NCBI RefSeq assembly: GCF_027257955.1
Contig: NZ_JANZNQ010000005.1
Coordinates: forward strand, 1-64,000
DNA length: 64,000 nucleotides
Direction: 5' to 3'
Source: Zhongshania aquatica
GTDB taxonomy: Bacteria; Pseudomonadota; Gammaproteobacteria; Pseudomonadales; Spongiibacteraceae
Shown: in pieces, positions 47,913-57,041 of the stretch
How the letters are laid out: each line of letters starts with the position of its first letter
Position numbering within the stretch: position 1 is the stretch's first letter
The notes under the pieces: generated by a model
Database searches by the model: none
What the model was told of the DNA's origin: nothing
Seen by the model: the letters and a program-made list of their open reading frames with translations, nothing else
Made by a program: the position numbers and the translations under genes

Positions 47913-49691
47913 TCAGCCCGTTTGCACCGGCGGCGCCACTCGCAATACCTCAGCGATGGTAGTTTCCCCACGCGCCACTTTATGGGCACCACTTAGCCGC
48001 AACGTGCGCATCCCATTTTTCATTGCCAAACGACGTAATTTATCGAGTTCGACATCATCCCCTATCGCCGCTTGTACCTGTCCCTCAACGGGCAGAATTT
48101 CATAGATACCTTGCCGACCATAGAAGCCCGTATTACGACACTCCAGACAGCCAGGCGCATGATAAATCTGGGGCGGCGGCGTGACCTTCCAAGGAGATGT
48201 TAAAGTCGTCCACTCAGTTTCATCAAGCGCCACTGGCGCTTTGCAATGAGGACACAAGCTACGTACCAATCGCTGCGCCATAACACCAAGAACCGTCGCG
48301 CGAATTAAATACGCGGGCACGCCAAGCTCTAATAATCGCGTCACCGCCGAGGGCGCGTCATTGGTATGCAGAGTTGAAATCACCAAATGGCCAGTTAAAG
48401 CGGCTTGAATAGCCATTTCAGCGGTTTCTAAGTCGCGAATCTCGCCGATCATAATAATATCTGGATCTTGTCGCAAAAGTGCGCGCACGCCACCGGCAAA
48501 ATCGAGATTAATATTGTGCTGTACCTGCATTTGATTGAAGGCGTCTTCCACCATTTCAATCGGATCTTCGATGGTGCACACATTCACTTCGCTGGTGGCA
48601 ATCTGTTTGAGGCTAGAATACAGGGTGGTGGTCTTACCCGAGCCTGTTGGTCCAGTTACCAAAACTATACCGTGGGGCGCGCGAATCATGCCATCCCAGC
48701 GCTGACGGTCTTCACCACGCAGACCTAGCTCATCAAAACTGCGCAGTAAGACCTCTGGGTCAAATATCCGCATGACCATTTTTTCGCCGAAGGCAGTGGG
48801 CAGCGTTGAAAGCCGCAATTCAATTTCATCGCCCGCAGAATTTTTTGTTTTCAATCGACCATCTTGTGGACGACGTTTCTCAGCGACGTCCATACGACCT
48901 AATATCTTTAACCGGCTGACGACCGCCGTAAGTACCGACGCCGGCAACTCATATACGTTGTACAAAACTCCGTCGATTCGAAATCGCACATTGCCATGCT
49001 CACGGCGTGGCTCAATGTGAATATCGCTGGCGCGCTGGTCGTAGGCGTACTGCAATAGCCAGTCGACGATATTGACGACATGACCATCATTAGCATCCAA
49101 ATCCTTGAGATTACTAATCTCCAGCAATTGCTCAAGATTAGCATTGGCCTGCCCGCCATTGCGGCTATCACCACTGGCGCCGCGCACCGATTTTGCCAAG
49201 CTGTAAAATTCTACCGTAAAGCGGTCAATCGCTTCGGGATCGGCAATAACCCTGCGTATAGGGCGGCGCACCACCTGCTGCAAATCCTTTTCCCAGGCGC
49301 TGACAAAGGGCTCCCCTCCGGCGATCACAACCTCCTGAGGTGTGACCGCTAAGGCCAAAATGCGGTGACGTTGCGCAAAGGCAAAAGACATCACCGCAGT
49401 TACCGCTGGCACATCAACCTTTAGGGGGTCTATACGCTGCGGAAGCTGACCGCAATGCCCAGACAGCCATTCAAGCAAACGGTCCATACCAAGCAGGCGC
49501 CCCGCTCGACTCGCGTCTGGCAACTGCTCGGCAGCAAGATAATTAAGAACATGCTGGGTCTTATCACCAACACGCGGGGGATTTGGCCGCACACGCTTCG
49601 CCACAGCGGCATCTAAAACACCGTCTTCCACAAGCTGTCTGATCAGCAACGCCGTGTCTAAAAGCCCAGTTTTATTGATGTTGCTGTGCAT
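47913..49691 (-). CDS. PilB/GspE-type traffic ATPase, stand-alone
   Basis: This 592-aa protein has a divergent N-terminal region (1-195), then the ATPase: SDIHIEPR, Walker A GPTGSGKT (near 346), Asp box TIEDPIE, Walker B QDPDIIMIGEIRD (near 405), His box TLHTND, and two CxxC zinc pairs (CPHC near 476, CLEC near 515). All catalytic motifs are intact. Such ATPases power type II secretion or type IV pilus assembly. No pilus, gspF or pilC gene adjoins it, so its machine lies elsewhere. It is the second GspE-type protein in the window and lacks the methyltransferase head of the first. Confidence 0.88.
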   Translation of the reverse strand: MHSNINKTGLLDTALLIRQLVEDGVLDAAVAKRVRPNPPRVGDKTQHVLNYLAAEQLPDASRAGRLLGMDRLLEWLSGHCGQLPQRIDPLKVDVPAVTAVMSFAFAQRHRILALAVTPQEVVIAGGEPFVSAWEKDLQQVVRRPIRRVIADPEAIDRFTVEFYSLAKSVRGASGDSRNGGQANANLEQLLEISNLKDLDANDGHVVNIVDWLLQYAYDQRASDIHIEPRREHGNVRFRIDGVLYNVYELPASVLTAVVSRLKILGRMDVAEKRRPQDGRLKTKNSAGDEIELRLSTLPTAFGEKMVMRIFDPEVLLRSFDELGLRGEDRQRWDGMIRAPHGIVLVTGPTGSGKTTTLYSSLKQIATSEVNVCTIEDPIEMVEDAFNQMQVQHNINLDFAGGVRALLRQDPDIIMIGEIRDLETAEMAIQAALTGHLVISTLHTNDAPSAVTRLLELGVPAYLIRATVLGVMAQRLVRSLCPHCKAPVALDETEWTTLTSPWKVTPPPQIYHAPGCLECRNTGFYGRQGIYEILPVEGQVQAAIGDDVELDKLRRLAMKNGMRTLRLSGAHKVARGETTIAEVLRVAPPVQTG

Positions 49692-49852
49692 ATAAGCCTA
49701 AATCCTATGATCGATATCACTCCATTATGGCAAGTCACACAATCTTAACAACCAGCTGTAAGAATATTAGTGGGCTTTATTAACTGGTGAGCCTCGACAG
49801 AGGCCCGTATAATTCCGGCCACTTAACGCTCGACGACCATAGGAGTTGTACC

Positions 49853-50530
49853 GTGCCTTTAAACTCGCTAAGTAATTTATTCGGCAAATCACCCTTTGCG
49901 CCTATTCAAGAACACATGAAACAGGCAAAAAATTGTGCTGCTGCATTAAAGCCCTTTATCAACGCCGTTCTAGAAGGTGATTGGGACAAAGCTGCCAAAG
50001 CCCACAGTGTTATTGTCGATCTCGAGAACGAAGCCGACAAGCTTAAAAAGCAAGTACGTCTTCAGCTTCCTAGCAACCTCTTCCTGCCCGTACCGCGCTC
50101 AGACCTCTTAGATTTGGTCAGCATGCAGGATCGCATTGCCAACTGCAGCAAAGACATTGCCGGATTGATGCTGGGGCGGCAGATGAAAATCCCTGAGTCA
50201 CTCACCAAGATCATGGTTGATTACGTAGACTTAGCGATTGCTACCTCTGCTCAAGCGATGAAAGCCATTGAGGAGCTCGACGAACTACTTGAAACCGGTT
50301 TTCGCGGCCGTGAAGTTAAATTAGTTGAAACACTTATCGAAGAGCTTGATCGCTTAGAGCATTCAGCCGACAAGGTGCAAATTGATATTCGCGCCGCACT
50401 CTATTTAATAGAGAAAGACCACCCCCCCGTAGATGTCATGTTCCTGTATCAAATCATTAACTTGATTGGTGAACTGTCTGACAAATCACAGAAAGTAGGT
50501 TCACGCCTGCAAATTGTTATCGCACGCTAA
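49853..50530 (+). CDS. DUF47/PhoU-like phosphate transport regulator (TIGR00153)
   Basis: This 225-aa helical protein belongs to the DUF47/PhoU-like family, with MPLNSLSNLFGKSPFAPIQ at the start and long charged helices such as LVETLIEELDRLEHSADK. Members pair with PiT phosphate permeases and are thought to modulate them. The GTG at 49853 is chosen because it follows AGGAG at seven bases; an upstream in-frame start would add 22 residues not typical of the family. The PiT gene begins 33 bases downstream. Confidence 0.88.
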   Translation: MPLNSLSNLFGKSPFAPIQEHMKQAKNCAAALKPFINAVLEGDWDKAAKAHSVIVDLENEADKLKKQVRLQLPSNLFLPVPRSDLLDLVSMQDRIANCSKDIAGLMLGRQMKIPESLTKIMVDYVDLAIATSAQAMKAIEELDELLETGFRGREVKLVETLIEELDRLEHSADKVQIDIRAALYLIEKDHPPVDVMFLYQIINLIGELSDKSQKVGSRLQIVIAR

Positions 50531-50563
50531 AGCCGCGGTTTTCGCTCAAAATAAGGATTTAAC

Positions 50564-51826
50564 ATGTCAATTATTGCTGAACACGGGCAACTATTGCTAA
50601 TTCTGGCTTGTCTCTTTGGTTTTTTCATGGCGTGGGGCGTTGGCGCCAACGACGTTGCTAATGCGATGGGGACGTCAGTAGGCGCTAAAGCGCTCACCAT
50701 TAAACAAGCAATTCTGATCGCCATGGTTTTTGAATTCTGCGGCGCCTATCTTGCAGGTGGCGAAGTCACCGAAACTATACGTAAAGGCATTATCGATCCA
50801 GCGTTTGTCGCGGGCAATCCCGACTTGCTGGTTTTCGGCATGCTATCGTCCTTGCTCGCCGCCGGTGTGTGGCTTTTTATCGCAAGCATGATGGGCTGGC
50901 CGGTATCGACCACACACTCTATCGTTGGTGCGCTAGTGGGTTTCGCTGCCGTCGGCATTAGCACTGACGCCGTTGAGTGGGGGAAAGTAGGTCAAATCGT
51001 TGCGAGTTGGGTTGTTTCACCGGTGCTAGCAGGAACACTGTCCTTCGGTTTGTTCCTAAGCGCACAGCGCTTAATTTTGAATGCTGCAGACCCCTTCGCG
51101 GCAGCCAAGAAATACATTCCATACTATCTATTTGTTGTCGGCTTTATGATCTCTATGGTCACCATGACCAAAGGTTTAAAGCACGTTGGACTTGGCCTCA
51201 ACTTCAATGAGTGCATCATTTACTCAGCCGCTGTCGGTGTTGTAGTGTCGATCGCCGGCCAGCTATTCATGCGCGGTATCAAAGACGTTTCTGCCGACGA
51301 AAGCACCTCTCGTTTTGCCGGTGTTGAGCGCATGTTTGCCGTACTCATGGTGTTCACCGCCTGCGCCATGGCCTTCGCCCATGGCTCAAATGACGTAGCC
51401 AATGCAATAGGACCGGTGGCCGCAATAGTAAGTGTTGTACAATCCGGCGGTGAGATCGGCGCTAAATCTGGCCTACCACCTTGGGTTCTATTGGTCGGTG
51501 CCGGCGGCATAGTGTTTGGCCTTGCCACCTACGGTTTCAAAGTTATCGCCACTGTTGGCACCAAGATCACCGAACTCACACCCAGCCGAGGCTTTGCTGC
51601 AGAGCTTGGCGCCGCCTCAACCGTCGTTATTGCCTCGGCAACCGGGCTACCGATTTCAACGACACATACTCTGGTTGGTGCAGTACTAGGGGTTGGCCTA
51701 GCACGCGGCATTGCCGCGCTAAACTTGAGCGTTATCCGCAATATTTTCATGTCATGGATTATTACGCTTCCGGCCGGCGCGGGACTCGCGATCCTATTCT
51801 TCTTTATTCTGAAGGCGCTTTTTTAG
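50564..51826 (+). CDS. pit: PiT-family inorganic phosphate transporter
   Basis: This 420-aa permease has 10-11 membrane helices and the two PiT repeats: GVGANDVANAMGTSVGAKALT near the N-terminus and AHGSNDVANAIGPVAA in the second half. WPVSTTHSIVGALVG and LPISTTHTLVGAVLG are matching halves of the repeat. It imports metal-phosphate with protons. The start follows AAGGA. It forms an operon with the DUF47 gene. Confidence 0.93.
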   Translation: MSIIAEHGQLLLILACLFGFFMAWGVGANDVANAMGTSVGAKALTIKQAILIAMVFEFCGAYLAGGEVTETIRKGIIDPAFVAGNPDLLVFGMLSSLLAAGVWLFIASMMGWPVSTTHSIVGALVGFAAVGISTDAVEWGKVGQIVASWVVSPVLAGTLSFGLFLSAQRLILNAADPFAAAKKYIPYYLFVVGFMISMVTMTKGLKHVGLGLNFNECIIYSAAVGVVVSIAGQLFMRGIKDVSADESTSRFAGVERMFAVLMVFTACAMAFAHGSNDVANAIGPVAAIVSVVQSGGEIGAKSGLPPWVLLVGAGGIVFGLATYGFKVIATVGTKITELTPSRGFAAELGAASTVVIASATGLPISTTHTLVGAVLGVGLARGIAALNLSVIRNIFMSWIITLPAGAGLAILFFFILKALF

Positions 51827-51846
51827 TCTGAAGCTTTAATACAATC

Positions 51847-51882
51847 GTCGTGCAAACAAAGCCCTGTTTTTGTTTGCACGAC
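51847..51882. terminator. 14-bp hairpin downstream of pit
   Basis: GTCGTGCAAACAAA (51847-51860) and TTTGTTTGCACGAC (51869-51882) form a perfect 14-bp stem with an 8-base loop. It lies 20 bases after the pit stop and 43 bases before argE. No T-run follows, so it may be a Rho-protected 3' end or a protein-binding site instead of a standard terminator. Confidence 0.55.
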
Positions 51883-51925
51883 TCGCTACAATGGCCCGTT
51901 ACTTAACACTTAGCGCGGGCTGATC

Positions 51926-53083
51926 GTGGCAAACCAAAACAACATACCAAGCGTTCTGTCGATGATCACAGAACTCGTTAAAATCCCCTCTGTCAGCTCC
52001 ACCTTACCCAGTTGTGATATGGGCAATATTCGCGTCATCGAGCAACTGGCCATGTGGCTAGAGCCCCTCGGTTTTCAGGTTAAAATTCAGCCAATTGTCG
52101 GCCATAAAGACAAAGCCAACTTAATCGCCACCCTAGGCACGGGCAGTGGCGGCCTCGTGCTCGCCGGCCATACCGACACAGTGCCCTTCAACGAATCTCT
52201 GTGGCAAAGCGATCCATTCGTCCTAACAGAACGCGACAGCAAACTTTATGGCTTAGGTAGCACCGACATGAAGGGCTTTTTCGCTATCGCCATCGAGGCA
52301 TTGCAGCCCTTCTTAGGCAAACCACTCAAAGCACCGCTCATTATTTTGGCAACCGCCGACGAAGAAAGCAGTATGGATGGCGCGCGCTCACTAGTGCAGG
52401 CCGACGTGTCTGGCGCCCGCTATGCGGTTGTCGGCGAACCTACGGGCTTAAAACCCATGCGCGCCCACAAGGGCATCGTGATGAAGGGCATCACAATTAA
52501 GGGACGATCCGGGCACTCATCAAATCCTCTACTTGGCAACAACGCCATGGATGCCATGCACGAAGTCATGAGCGGCTTAATTCAGCTACGACAAGAACTC
52601 GCCTTAAAATACCAACACCCCGGCTTCTCTGTACCGACACCCACGATGAATTTTGGCTGTATACACGGCGGCGACAATCCAAACCGTATCTGCGGACAAT
52701 GCGAACTACATTTTGATATTCGCACCACCCCCGGCATGGACAACGATGAACTAGATACCTTAATCCAAAAAATCCTTACACCCGTGGCCGAACGCCGTGC
52801 CATCAATATTGGTCTGCGCGCTTTAATGCCCGGCTTGGCTGCCTATGAAGAGCCCGCCGATTCAGAGCTAGTCACTCTTGTAGAGCAACTGACAGGGCAG
52901 CCCGCCGGCACAGTGGGCTTCGCGACCGAAGCGCCATTTTTTCAGCAGCTGGGGATGCAAACGATCGTCATGGGGCCTGGCTCAATAGACCAAGCACACC
53001 AACCAGACGAGTTTATGGCGCTAGATCAGATCCAGCCGAGCATTGATGTTCTGCGAAGCATGATCAAGCGGTTCTGCGCTTAA
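51926..53083 (+). CDS. argE: Acetylornithine deacetylase
   Basis: This 385-aa M20-family metallo-amidohydrolase releases ornithine from N-acetylornithine in arginine synthesis. Metal-site motifs: LAGHTDTVPF, LGSTDMKGFFA, ATADEESSMDGA, VVGEPTGLKPMRAHKG. The start is a GTG (51926); the ribosome site is weak. Its stop codon is inside the loop of a strong hairpin. It could also act on related N-acyl amino acids, but length and motifs fit ArgE best. Confidence 0.9.
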   Translation: MANQNNIPSVLSMITELVKIPSVSSTLPSCDMGNIRVIEQLAMWLEPLGFQVKIQPIVGHKDKANLIATLGTGSGGLVLAGHTDTVPFNESLWQSDPFVLTERDSKLYGLGSTDMKGFFAIAIEALQPFLGKPLKAPLIILATADEESSMDGARSLVQADVSGARYAVVGEPTGLKPMRAHKGIVMKGITIKGRSGHSSNPLLGNNAMDAMHEVMSGLIQLRQELALKYQHPGFSVPTPTMNFGCIHGGDNPNRICGQCELHFDIRTTPGMDNDELDTLIQKILTPVAERRAINIGLRALMPGLAAYEEPADSELVTLVEQLTGQPAGTVGFATEAPFFQQLGMQTIVMGPGSIDQAHQPDEFMALDQIQPSIDVLRSMIKRFCA

Positions 53084-53098
53084 TCATGCTTCGCAGAA
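53049..53098. terminator. 16-bp hairpin spanning the argE stop codon
   Basis: TTCTGCGAAGCATGAT (53049-53064) and ATCATGCTTCGCAGAA (53083-53098) are perfect complements with an 18-base loop that contains the end of the argE reading frame. It separates argE from the convergent MDR gene. There is no T-run on either side. Confidence 0.5.
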
Positions 53099-53110
53099 AC
53101 TCGACTGACC

Positions 53111-54094
53111 TTATTTATTAACATCAACAACCACACGGCCGCGCAGAGTACCTTCCATCATTTGCGTTGCCACACCAATGGCATCAGACAGCGTGATATC
53201 TTTCACGATCTGCTCAAGTACATCGACATCCAGATCACGTGCGAGACGCTCCCAAGCAACCGTTCTCGCCGCCTTAGGTGCCATTACGCTATCAATCCCC
53301 AACAGAGAAACACCACGTAAAATAAAGGGCATTACGGTACTGGGAAAATCAAAACCCTGTGCCAAACCACAAGCGGCTACTGCACCCCCGTAACGGGTTT
53401 GTGCACAGGCATTCACCAAGGTCTGGCTACCGGCTGCGTCAACAACACCAGCCCACCGCTCTTTCTGCAATGGCTTACCGCGCTCACCTAACTCGGCGCG
53501 ATCAATTACAGAGGTGGCACCAAGTCGCTTTAAATAATCTCCTTCACTGGCTTTACCAGTCGCCGCAACCACGTTAAATCCGGCCTTGGCTAATAAAGCA
53601 ATCGCAATACTGCCAACGCCGCCCGTTGCTGCGGTCACTAGCACCTCCCCTTGATCAGGCGCAACACCCTGTTTAATCAATGCTTCTGCGCAAAGACTGG
53701 CGGTGTACCCCGCAGTGCCAATTGCCATCGCCTGACGGGTAGTAAATGCAGAGGGTAATGCGACAAGCCAATCACCATTCAACCGCGCCTTCTGAGCAAG
53801 ACCGCCCCAGTGACCTTCACCCACACCCCAGCCATTCAAAACAACTTTATCGCCGATTTTATAATCGGCGTGGCTACTTTGTGAAACAACGCCAGCCAAA
53901 TCTATACCTGGCACCATCGGAAATTTACGAACCACCGGAGAACTACCAGTAATAGCCAATCCGTCTTTATAATTCATTGTGGAGTACTCCACGTCTATCG
54001 TTACATCCCCCTCAGGTAATTGCGCCTCGTCGATTTGAGTTACGGCTACCGACTGCCCAGCATCGTCCTTACTAATTAGAATTCCAGAAAACAT
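53111..54094 (-). CDS. acuI: MDR-family acrylyl-CoA reductase-like oxidoreductase (AcuI/YhdH)
   Basis: This 327-aa zinc-free medium-chain reductase has MNYKDGLAITG, VVRKFPMVPGIDLAGVV, the NADPH site VTAATGGVGSIAIALLAKAGF, and VMPFILRGVSLLGIDSV, all typical of YhdH/AcuI. AcuI reduces acrylyl-CoA to propionyl-CoA and protects marine bacteria from acrylate formed in DMSP breakdown. No other DMSP gene is nearby, so a DMSP link is only possible. The ATG at 54094 follows GGGGAG; the upstream TTG is too close to it. Confidence 0.88.
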   Translation of the reverse strand: MFSGILISKDDAGQSVAVTQIDEAQLPEGDVTIDVEYSTMNYKDGLAITGSSPVVRKFPMVPGIDLAGVVSQSSHADYKIGDKVVLNGWGVGEGHWGGLAQKARLNGDWLVALPSAFTTRQAMAIGTAGYTASLCAEALIKQGVAPDQGEVLVTAATGGVGSIAIALLAKAGFNVVAATGKASEGDYLKRLGATSVIDRAELGERGKPLQKERWAGVVDAAGSQTLVNACAQTRYGGAVAACGLAQGFDFPSTVMPFILRGVSLLGIDSVMAPKAARTVAWERLARDLDVDVLEQIVKDITLSDAIGVATQMMEGTLRGRVVVDVNK

Positions 54095-54667
54095 AACTAC
54101 CAACTCCCCGTCTATTTAATTCAAAAATTGGGTCTTGCCGACTTCCGTCGAGAATAGCCTGCAAACCATTTAACGATAATCTCCGCTCAGCATGGGAAAA
54201 CGACGAATTACTCAGCAAAAAGACTGACACGAATGAATGTTCATACCGATCGACCATACCAAAACCACCATGCAACTTTCGCGGCTATTGCGCAAGTTAG
54301 ACAAAAGTCGTACTCGATCAATATTTATCCACCGCGACGGCAGCTCAGGCGACAATATCAACCGTCAACTCCAGCGCCCCTATATCTGCAGCGCGCTAAG
54401 TATTTAACGATTTTGTGGCCAACGAACTAAACAAATATTGATAAAAACAGCTTGAGCAAGGTAAAAAATACATGTATCTATACTCTCTGCACCCAAATTT
54501 ATTTTCTAATAATACTAAATAGGCGAATCCGGGCTGCAGAATTCGCCAATTAAATAAAAAATAACGACAGTTTTAAGCGGATTTCACAGGAAAGTGTCAT
54601 CGGCGTTTTCCTTGCTGCGTTAATCAGCAAGCCGTGCAAACTGACGGATATTTTCAAGGAGCTCTTG
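54095..54667. other. Spacer between divergent acuI-like and lipoprotein genes
   Basis: About 570 bases of AT-rich DNA. Short frames in it show no family resemblance and I see no RNA gene or clear palindrome. It must contain the promoters for both flanking genes, but I cannot place them with confidence. Confidence 0.4.
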
Positions 54668-56944
54668 ATGATTACCACCCCTCGTTTTTGTAAACTCATC
54701 TTACCCATTGCCGTCAGTACCGTACTCATTGCCTGTGGCAGCAGCAGTAGCGGCAGCGGCTCAGCCCCCAGCAACAATGTCGGCGGAACAGCATCAAAAG
54801 GCATCATCATTGGCGGCACCGTCAATGCCTACGCTATAGCAGCCGATGGCACCGTAGATAAAACAACACCACTGGCAACGCCAGCCGTAACGGCCGAAGA
54901 CGGCACATACAGCTTGACCCTGAATAGTAGCTACGTTTCAGGCACGGCTATATTTATCGAAATTAGCGCCGAAGACGGTGCGACAATGCGCTGCGACGTT
55001 ACTCAGTGCGGCACGGTTGATGGCACGCCCATTTTATTCGGTGATACCTATCCACTGGCATCAACATTTACCATGGCGGCAACACTGCCAAAAGCTGATT
55101 CAAGTACCGTTACCGTTAACGTGACACCACTTACAGACATCGCATCGAAACTGACCCTACAGAAAGTGGTTAGTGGTGCTCGAGCCTCTGACGCGGCACT
55201 TGCCTCTAATGCTCAAATAGCAAACCGCCTTGGTATCACCGGTGGCCTGATCAATCAGGCGATCGTCGACATTACCAATGCAGATGCTGTCAACGGTGCG
55301 ACAAAAGACGCGCTTGACTATAACTTGAAAGCTGCCGCTGCTATTGCCGCGATCCTGAAAGATGATTCAAGCCTGTCGCTAGAAGATGCCGTCGCAAGCT
55401 TAAGCAACCAATTTGCAAATGGTGGTATTGCGGACAAAGAAACCACTGAATCTACCGCGATTACCATAGAAGAGTTGCTCGAAGAGGCACTTGCAATCCT
55501 CGACGCGGTTAAAGCTGTTGAGGGCGTCGACTCAGACGATCAAGAACTAACTGGTGCAAGCACTAGCATCACCGCCGCAGAGGCTGATGCTGAGCAAAAT
55601 GGCGACACCACAGCCAGTCAAGGTGACATCCCCGACGACATTGGTAGTGAAGGTCTAATTGCGGCGAAAGCTTTTGTAAAACAAGTGCGCGACTTGGGCA
55701 GCGCCGGTGTCATCACTGAAAACCAAGCGGCGTTTGCAGATCAAGTTGATTTGGCGGCACAAGTTTTGGCAGACGATGGCGATATCGTTGCTGAGGCCAT
55801 GGGCCTAGCTCTAAATGCCATTGCCAATGCGGTTGGCGAATTCGAAGATGCAGAAGGCACCAAGCCGACGTCGTCCACCACGGATGGTATTACCGTCGCT
55901 ATTAGTGTTTCTGGCGATACAGAAACCTACACAATCGACCAGAACCTAAGCGTTAGTGAGACAGATGTTGCGCTGGCTCTAAGTGCGGTCAACGGTTCAG
56001 TCATCGATGAAGATAGCGATGAAACTGAAAACGACGATGGTAGCGTCACTTACGTTGCAGAGGGTACAGCTACTATCGACTTAAGCATTACCGGCAGCGC
56101 GGAAAGCAGTGCCGCTAAACTCACGATCGACGAAGGCTCATCAATCAGCGCCTCTTTCGCCTATAGCGAGCAAAGCGATGAAACAGAGTTTTTCAGTGAA
56201 TACAACGAAGAGTGGAATGACGCTACTACCGTAGAGGACGCCAGCGCCAGCCTTAGCGTCACGCTCGCTCAGCTTGGCGGCGACAATCCAGTCTCCTTCA
56301 CCGGCGCAATGAACATTGCTCTCGACCTGCTCGATTACACTGACATGGGCGAATATAGCAGCGAATTTGGCGAGAATGGTTATAGCGAATCAGAAAAATA
56401 TACCGAAACCACGATAGTAGATGGTTTTGAAATCACCCTTTCAGGTGAATTCAGTGACGCTAGCGGCAACGCCATCAGCGCCACGTTGGCTGCCAATTTG
56501 ACAAACTTCGATGAAACTTGCACCAGCGATCTTAGCTACAGCAACTTAAACGGCTATAGCTATTCCTACACATGTGACGATGAGACAGCGCAAGATTATG
56601 CAATGGGCAGCCTAAGCATCATCTTTGACGTCGACTTGGCTGGCGTGAGTGACGATATCAACATTAACTTTAGTGCAGGTCGTACAGGCTTAGATACCGG
56701 CGAAGGTAGCATCAAACTAAGTTATGGTGGCAAGCAATTAAACTTAGTTTACGAAGGTGGTAATTCGGTTTCTTTGAGCAACCACAACAATGTGACGCTC
56801 ATCCTTACCGAAACTGAAGATGGCGATGAAACTAGTGTGAGCGGCTCAATAAACGTAGGCGATGACAAGTTCGCCGACGTCAACGATGACTCTGGCACTA
56901 TCATTATTCGCTATTCCGACGGAAGCTTCGAATCCATTATGTAA
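54668..56944 (+). CDS. Large acidic surface lipoprotein of unknown function
   Basis: This 758-aa protein has a lipoprotein signal with lipobox LIAC (Cys23), followed by a Gly/Ser linker. Residues about 40-110 read as a carboxypeptidase-regulatory-like beta domain (GGTVNAYAIAADGTV, EDGTYSLTL). The middle (about 150-400) is helical and Ala-rich. The C-terminal half (about 400-758) is beta-rich and very acidic, with many Asp/Glu/Ser and repeated strand patterns. It carries only a few Cys. The start follows AAGGAG. It is followed by a terminator and then a predicted outer-membrane barrel gene. No family is recognised. Confidence 0.75.
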   Translation: MITTPRFCKLILPIAVSTVLIACGSSSSGSGSAPSNNVGGTASKGIIIGGTVNAYAIAADGTVDKTTPLATPAVTAEDGTYSLTLNSSYVSGTAIFIEISAEDGATMRCDVTQCGTVDGTPILFGDTYPLASTFTMAATLPKADSSTVTVNVTPLTDIASKLTLQKVVSGARASDAALASNAQIANRLGITGGLINQAIVDITNADAVNGATKDALDYNLKAAAAIAAILKDDSSLSLEDAVASLSNQFANGGIADKETTESTAITIEELLEEALAILDAVKAVEGVDSDDQELTGASTSITAAEADAEQNGDTTASQGDIPDDIGSEGLIAAKAFVKQVRDLGSAGVITENQAAFADQVDLAAQVLADDGDIVAEAMGLALNAIANAVGEFEDAEGTKPTSSTTDGITVAISVSGDTETYTIDQNLSVSETDVALALSAVNGSVIDEDSDETENDDGSVTYVAEGTATIDLSITGSAESSAAKLTIDEGSSISASFAYSEQSDETEFFSEYNEEWNDATTVEDASASLSVTLAQLGGDNPVSFTGAMNIALDLLDYTDMGEYSSEFGENGYSESEKYTETTIVDGFEITLSGEFSDASGNAISATLAANLTNFDETCTSDLSYSNLNGYSYSYTCDDETAQDYAMGSLSIIFDVDLAGVSDDININFSAGRTGLDTGEGSIKLSYGGKQLNLVYEGGNSVSLSNHNNVTLILTETEDGDETSVSGSINVGDDKFADVNDDSGTIIIRYSDGSFESIM

Positions 56945-56960
56945 TGGGTTCTATACAATG

Positions 56961-56991
56961 AAAAGGGGAGGCCCAAGGCCTCCCCTTTTTT
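56961..56991 (+). terminator. Intrinsic terminator after the large lipoprotein gene
   Basis: AAAAGGGGAGGCC-CAA-GGCCTCCCCTTTT with a further T-run, 16 bases after the stop. The stem is 13 bp and perfect. Confidence 0.9.
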
Positions 56992-57041
56992 CATCCCAGC
57001 ACCACACTGGGAGTTACCAAAAATAAATATGGATTTAACCA

